Positions 59,960-64,000 of a stretch of DNA of 64,000 nt are shown piece after piece. Under the pieces are notes generated by a model, which did not search any database, was not told the DNA's origin, and saw nothing but the letters and a program-made list of their open reading frames with translations. Made by a program: the position numbers and the translations under genes. The stretch lies in contig NZ_FNVF01000003.1 of NCBI RefSeq assembly GCF_900107975.1, positions 1 to 64,000 on the forward strand. Reading direction: 5' to 3'. This DNA comes from Paenibacillus sp. UNC499MF. Lineage in GTDB: Bacteria; Bacillota; Bacilli; Paenibacillales; NBRC-103111. Within the stretch, counting starts at the first letter, position 1; each line of letters starts with the position of its first letter.

Positions 59960-62900
59960 CTATTCTTCGTTTTCGGTTATCCGGACCACGGACGCATTGG
60001 AAACGGCAACGGTGACAATATCCCGTCCCGAAGGAGAACGGACCCCGTACGTGACCTCGGCCGTGTTCACAAGACGCCTGTCGCGCCCGCCGGAGCCTGC
60101 CTGCTGACTTCCCTGGCCCCCTTCGGAGGGATCCAGCGAGACGACGCGGACCCGGAAGGATACCGCCACCGTCTCGCCCGGCGCGACGGAGCCGAGCGGG
60201 ATGCCGGTTTCCGGACCGGCGCCGCTTACGACGGCTCCTCTCACAACCACGCTGTCCGGCACAAACGATACCGCAGGCGGTAGAAGATCAGTGAGTACGG
60301 CGCCGGTCGCCGTCAGTCCGCTCACGTTCTTGACGTTGATCGTGTAGCGGAATTCGTCTCCGATAAAGCTTTCTTCCGTATCCGCGTTTTTAAAAACGTC
60401 CAGCACGCGGATAACCCTGACGCTCGCAGCCGCTTCAAGAGACCCTCCGGTTTCGCTGACGGCTGTAACCCGGTTTACGAAGAGCGTACCGGCGGGCGTT
60501 TCGGGCGGGATGCGGAAAGGCTGCGACAACAGAACGCCGCCGCCGAAAGGCAGGGTGCCGGGTCCGATCGTGACGCCTACCCGCGGGTCGTTCAGCACTC
60601 CCGTCAGAAGCGTATTGCCGATGTTCAGCGCCTCGATCCGGTAGCGCACGGTTTCGCCCGCAACCGCGACCGGGGTGCTCGCCTGCTTCCGCAGAACCAG
60701 TTCGGGCACCGGGGCAACGATCACAAGAAACGGGGCGCTTTCCTCAGGTGTCTCGTTGCTTGTCAAGCTCACCACCCCGGGAATTTGCGTGCCGGCCGGG
60801 GTGCCCGGAGGGACGTTAATGACGGCCGTGAACGTGGCCGTTCCGCCGGGCACGAGCATGGAAATATTCTCATTCAGTCCGAGCAGACTGTTCGACACCA
60901 GCACGTTGTTCAGCACGACATTGGATGGATTGGTGACCGTTACCATGACCGGCACACGCTCGCCGGGTCTCACGAATTCGGGATTGGGCGTAACCATAAT
61001 GGATATGTTCGGCGGCGGAAGAATCCGGATATCCACCGCCGATACGACGGGCGCCGTCTGATCCGACCGCAGCTCGGCGGTATTTGTAAATACCGTGCCG
61101 GGCGCGAGACCCTCGGGAAGACGGAACGGAACGACCTGCCCCTGGCTTTCCCCCGGAGCGAGCGAATTCAGCGAGAAGGTAGCCTCCAGCACCGGATCGG
61201 CGATGCGGATATTCGTCAAAGTCACGTTTCCGGTGTTAACCAGCACGAAACCGAAGGCAATCTCGCCTCCCGCCGGAGCCTCTTCATCGCTGACGAGCTT
61301 AATGAAGGCGACGGAAGGGGCCGCTCCTACCGTAACGGTAACCGAAGCCGTTACCGGCACCGTTTCCGCCGACTGCGCTTGCGCGGTGTTGATAATCAGC
61401 GTGCCGGCCGGTGTCCGGAACGGAATCGTAAAGGACGCAAACAAGGTTTGGGTTTGCCCCGGCGCCAGCGTCCCCAGATTCCGGTCCAGCCCCAGCACCG
61501 CATCGGTGACCGTCACGCCGGTCAAGACCTGGGCGCTCGGATTCGCGACCGTCAGCGTAAAGGTGACCGTTTCGCCCGGAAGCGCCGTAAGACGGTCGGC
61601 CGTTTTGACCAGCGTGATCGCGGGGGCGGGAGCTACCGTAACGGTCGCCTCCGCCGTGACGGCCGGCGTCTGGTCCGAGACGGCCGATGCCTGGTTCGTG
61701 ATTACGGTGCCCGGCGGTGTTCCTAACGGAACGGTAAACGTTCCCGTAAGCGGCACCGTTTCCTCCGGTCCGAGCACGGGAATCGTGGTGTCGACCCCGA
61801 GCAGACCGTCCGTGATCCGCAAGGCGGTTAGAGGAACATTGCCCGTGTTAGACGTCGTGATCGTAAAGGTTACGGTTTCTCCGGGAAGCGGTAGCGGCAG
61901 ATCGGCCGTCTTGGTCAGAGAAAGGGACGGGATGCTGAGCACCGTAACCGAGACGGAGCCCGAAGCGCTCAGTCCGGAACCCGCAACCACTGCGGTGTTC
62001 GTGATAACCGTTCCTCCCGGAGTTCCGGCAGGAACAATCTGACTTGGCGCGAACAGAATGGAGGCGCCCGCTTCCAGCAGCGGAATATTCTCGCTGAATC
62101 CGAGCGTGCTGTCCGAGAGGGTCAGATTGGTCAGCGGAACGTTGCCTGTGTTCGTTACCTCGATGACGTAGTCGATGAAATCTCCCGGCGCCGCTCCGGT
62201 CTGCTCCGCCGTTTTGACCAGTGACAGGCCGGGGCGTATGACGAACAGGGAAGCCGAAGCTTGGGCGCTGACGGATGTCTCCGCACCCGTGCCTTCCACT
62301 AGGGCAGTATTGACTATCGTTTCGGGAGCATCCGGCGGAACGACGAAGGCAATCGTTCTCGTTTCCGACGCGCCCGGTGCAAGATCGGGGATCGCCGAAT
62401 CCAGATTGACCGTCGAGTCCAGGAGCCGCACGTCACGCAGCGTCTCATTGCCCGTATTCGTGACGGTAAACGTATACTGCACCGTCTCCCCCACACCTGC
62501 GGAGGCCGGATTCACGCTTTTCGCAAGAGACAGGGAAGGAACACCCGTGACAATGACATTCTCGGTATCGGTCCGCTCCCCGGTTTGACTTGAAACAACC
62601 GCCACGGTGTTGGAAATGATCGTACCCGCAAGCGCATTTGCGGGAATGACGAACGATCCGGTAAACGTTACTCTTCCTCCTGGAGAAAGAGAAGCGACCG
62701 TCTGATGCAGCCCGATAGCATCATCGTCGACCTTGAGTCCGGTTAAGGTTGCATTTCCGGTATTAATCACCTCGATGGTGTACTGGACTGTTTCGCCCGG
62801 CCTGGCCTCCGTACGGGACGGTCTTTTGCGGACGATAAAAGCGGGACTCGGCGAAACCATCAATTCGGCGGAGGCTTGAAGCTCCGGAGTCTGATCGGAC

Positions 62901-64000
62901 CGCGCCGCCGCCGTGTTGCGGATGATGCTGTCCGCTGCCGCATCGGCCGGTACGATGAAGATCGCTTCCCTTACGGCACGCTCGCCCGGCGCCAATTCAT
63001 CGATCGTCACATTCACTCCCAGCAAGGGATCTTGAAGGACGAAATTCGTCAGTGTGGTGTTTCCCCTGTTTTGAACGATAAACAGATACGTCACAGATTC
63101 CTGAGGCGCCGCTTGGGCGGGTTCTACCGTTTTAAAAAAACTCAGCAAATTGACCGGTGCCACGGAGACGGTAACGCTGTCTGTACCCATGGCTCCTTCC
63201 TGGGACGAAACGAAGACAGTATTGGTAACGGCCGTGCCGGCAGGCGTTCCCTGCGGAATCGTAAATGATTGGTTATACGTTGCCGTCTGGCCCGGAGGAA
63301 GGGAGCTGATTGTTTCGTTCAGACCGAGCATTTCATCGGTCACCGTTACGTTCGTCAAGGTACTGTTCCCCGTATTCGTCACTGTGTACGTATAAACGAC
63401 GGTTTCCCCCGGAACGGCTGAGCTGCGGTCCGCTTCTTTTACAACCGTCACGCCGGGAGTCGGCTGGGAAATCGCGATGTTCGCCTGTGCCTGCTCGCGG
63501 ATGCCGACATCGGGCTCCGAGACGGTAAAAACATCGGTAAGTACGGACAACCCCGATGAAGGCACGACAAAAGGAAACTGCCGGTTGACCGATTCGCCCG
63601 GACTCAGGAAAGGAATCGTTTCATCCAGAAGCACCTGCCCGTTCGCTGAGAGAACATCCGTCAATCTAACCTGGCTTAGCACGGTATTGCCCGTATTCGT
63701 TACCCGTACCTGAATAAACACGGTTTCTCCAGGATTGGCATTGACGCTTTCCACCCCGTTGATCGTTTTCTCCGCTCTGACGGACGGTCTGTTCTCGTAC
63801 TTGGGCACGACAACGATCCCGATGGACTGGTCGCCGACAGGCACGGAGGCGATGACGGTGCCGGTCGCCAGGCTGATGACGGATACCACATTCGTCCGTG
63901 TGCTCACATACAAAAAGGCCCCATCCGGAGTGACCGCGATATATTGGGGAAATGTTCCCGTAGGCAGCGTGCCTCCGCTTGTGTTTCCGGCCACATTGAC
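59960..64000 (-). CDS. Giant DUF11-repeat surface protein, C-terminal part (cut by window edge)
   Basis: The frame is open to the right edge, so the N-terminus is missing; 1346 residues are present. The first ~55 look like the end of a YVTN-type beta-propeller (PDGAFLYVSTRTNVVSVISL). Then about 12 repeats of ~105-115 residues follow, each with a PGETVxYTxTVTNTGN strand pair, a TLTNVTVTD or equivalent turn, and a TVTPxxVVTN or equivalent end. This is the DUF11/conserved-repeat domain fold seen in large bacterial and archaeal surface proteins. The last repeat is the most canonical DUF11 copy. It is presumably extracellular; the anchoring mode cannot be seen here. Confidence 0.85.
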   Translation of the reverse strand, partial: VNVAGNTSGGTLPTGTFPQYIAVTPDGAFLYVSTRTNVVSVISLATGTVIASVPVGDQSIGIVVVPKYENRPSVRAEKTINGVESVNANPGETVFIQVRVTNTGNTVLSQVRLTDVLSANGQVLLDETIPFLSPGESVNRQFPFVVPSSGLSVLTDVFTVSEPDVGIREQAQANIAISQPTPGVTVVKEADRSSAVPGETVVYTYTVTNTGNSTLTNVTVTDEMLGLNETISSLPPGQTATYNQSFTIPQGTPAGTAVTNTVFVSSQEGAMGTDSVTVSVAPVNLLSFFKTVEPAQAAPQESVTYLFIVQNRGNTTLTNFVLQDPLLGVNVTIDELAPGERAVREAIFIVPADAAADSIIRNTAAARSDQTPELQASAELMVSPSPAFIVRKRPSRTEARPGETVQYTIEVINTGNATLTGLKVDDDAIGLHQTVASLSPGGRVTFTGSFVIPANALAGTIISNTVAVVSSQTGERTDTENVIVTGVPSLSLAKSVNPASAGVGETVQYTFTVTNTGNETLRDVRLLDSTVNLDSAIPDLAPGASETRTIAFVVPPDAPETIVNTALVEGTGAETSVSAQASASLFVIRPGLSLVKTAEQTGAAPGDFIDYVIEVTNTGNVPLTNLTLSDSTLGFSENIPLLEAGASILFAPSQIVPAGTPGGTVITNTAVVAGSGLSASGSVSVTVLSIPSLSLTKTADLPLPLPGETVTFTITTSNTGNVPLTALRITDGLLGVDTTIPVLGPEETVPLTGTFTVPLGTPPGTVITNQASAVSDQTPAVTAEATVTVAPAPAITLVKTADRLTALPGETVTFTLTVANPSAQVLTGVTVTDAVLGLDRNLGTLAPGQTQTLFASFTIPFRTPAGTLIINTAQAQSAETVPVTASVTVTVGAAPSVAFIKLVSDEEAPAGGEIAFGFVLVNTGNVTLTNIRIADPVLEATFSLNSLAPGESQGQVVPFRLPEGLAPGTVFTNTAELRSDQTAPVVSAVDIRILPPPNISIMVTPNPEFVRPGERVPVMVTVTNPSNVVLNNVLVSNSLLGLNENISMLVPGGTATFTAVINVPPGTPAGTQIPGVVSLTSNETPEESAPFLVIVAPVPELVLRKQASTPVAVAGETVRYRIEALNIGNTLLTGVLNDPRVGVTIGPGTLPFGGGVLLSQPFRIPPETPAGTLFVNRVTAVSETGGSLEAAASVRVIRVLDVFKNADTEESFIGDEFRYTINVKNVSGLTATGAVLTDLLPPAVSFVPDSVVVRGAVVSGAGPETGIPLGSVAPGETVAVSFRVRVVSLDPSEGGQGSQQAGSGGRDRRLVNTAEVTYGVRSPSGRDIVTVAVSNASVVRITENEE

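Overview
The window looks like a chromosomal segment of a Gram-positive endospore former of the Paenibacillaceae, most likely Paenibacillus or a close relative. The evidence is a moderately high GC content, strong GGAGG-type ribosome binding sites with frequent GTG and TTG starts, a YcdB/YcdC protein with SLH domains, a KapB sporulation-phosphorelay protein, a YezD-family protein, a secreted copper-amine-oxidase-N-like protein and a ydaO-type c-di-AMP riboswitch before a LysM/CAP-domain wall protein. No rRNA, tRNA, CRISPR array or prophage was seen. The only mobile element is the right end of an IS3-family insertion sequence at the left edge.

Layout. 1-320: IS3 transposase end. 0.4-15.9 kb: envelope and metabolic genes (SLH/YcdB protein, TrkA-C membrane protein, ArAE-type exporter, small orphans, DUF1294 protein, SDR, SgrR-like regulator, SanA/YdcF protein, class II fumarase, succinate-semialdehyde dehydrogenase, alpha/beta hydrolase). 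15.9-17.3 kb: purine permease of the NCS2 family. 17.4-22.6 kb: sulfate uptake operon (binding protein, two permeases, ATPase) that also carries an esterase-like hydrolase and a YezD protein. 22.9-30 kb: AIM24 protein, acyl-CoA thioesterase, PurT, a MoxR ATPase/VWA pair and an operon of three very small genes. 30-43.4 kb: secreted proteins, a TRIC channel and Gfo/Idh operon, KapB, a thioredoxin-like protein, two adjacent ABC-F proteins, an M42 aminopeptidase, and the c-di-AMP riboswitch with its CAP-domain gene.

44.2-55.4 kb is the most distinctive region: a compact Tad/Flp-type pilus operon on the minus strand. Its order is a 30-residue membrane peptide, CpaE/TadZ, CpaF/TadA, TadB, TadC, Flp pilin, TadE-like protein, a DUF5702-like 754-residue protein, a second TadE-like protein, prepilin peptidase, and an FHA protein with a conserved N-terminal domain. 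It has no secretin or CpaB gene, as expected for a one-membrane cell, and its leader contains a strong terminator just after a good promoter. 55.4-59.8 kb: a TspO-like gene and a five-gene operon joining two base-excision-repair enzymes (Fpg/Nei, endonuclease IV), a small cREC-like receiver protein, an ABC ATPase and an FtsJ-like methyltransferase. 59.9-64 kb: the C-terminal part of a very large surface protein with about 12 DUF11-like repeats, continuing beyond the window.

The most useful items for a second look are the tad operon leader and cluster architecture, the structured leader with a terminator in front of the succinate-semialdehyde dehydrogenase gene, the c-di-AMP riboswitch that abuts the ribosome binding site, the small-protein operon near 29.3-29.9 kb, and a manganese-catalase gene remnant at 43.7 kb.
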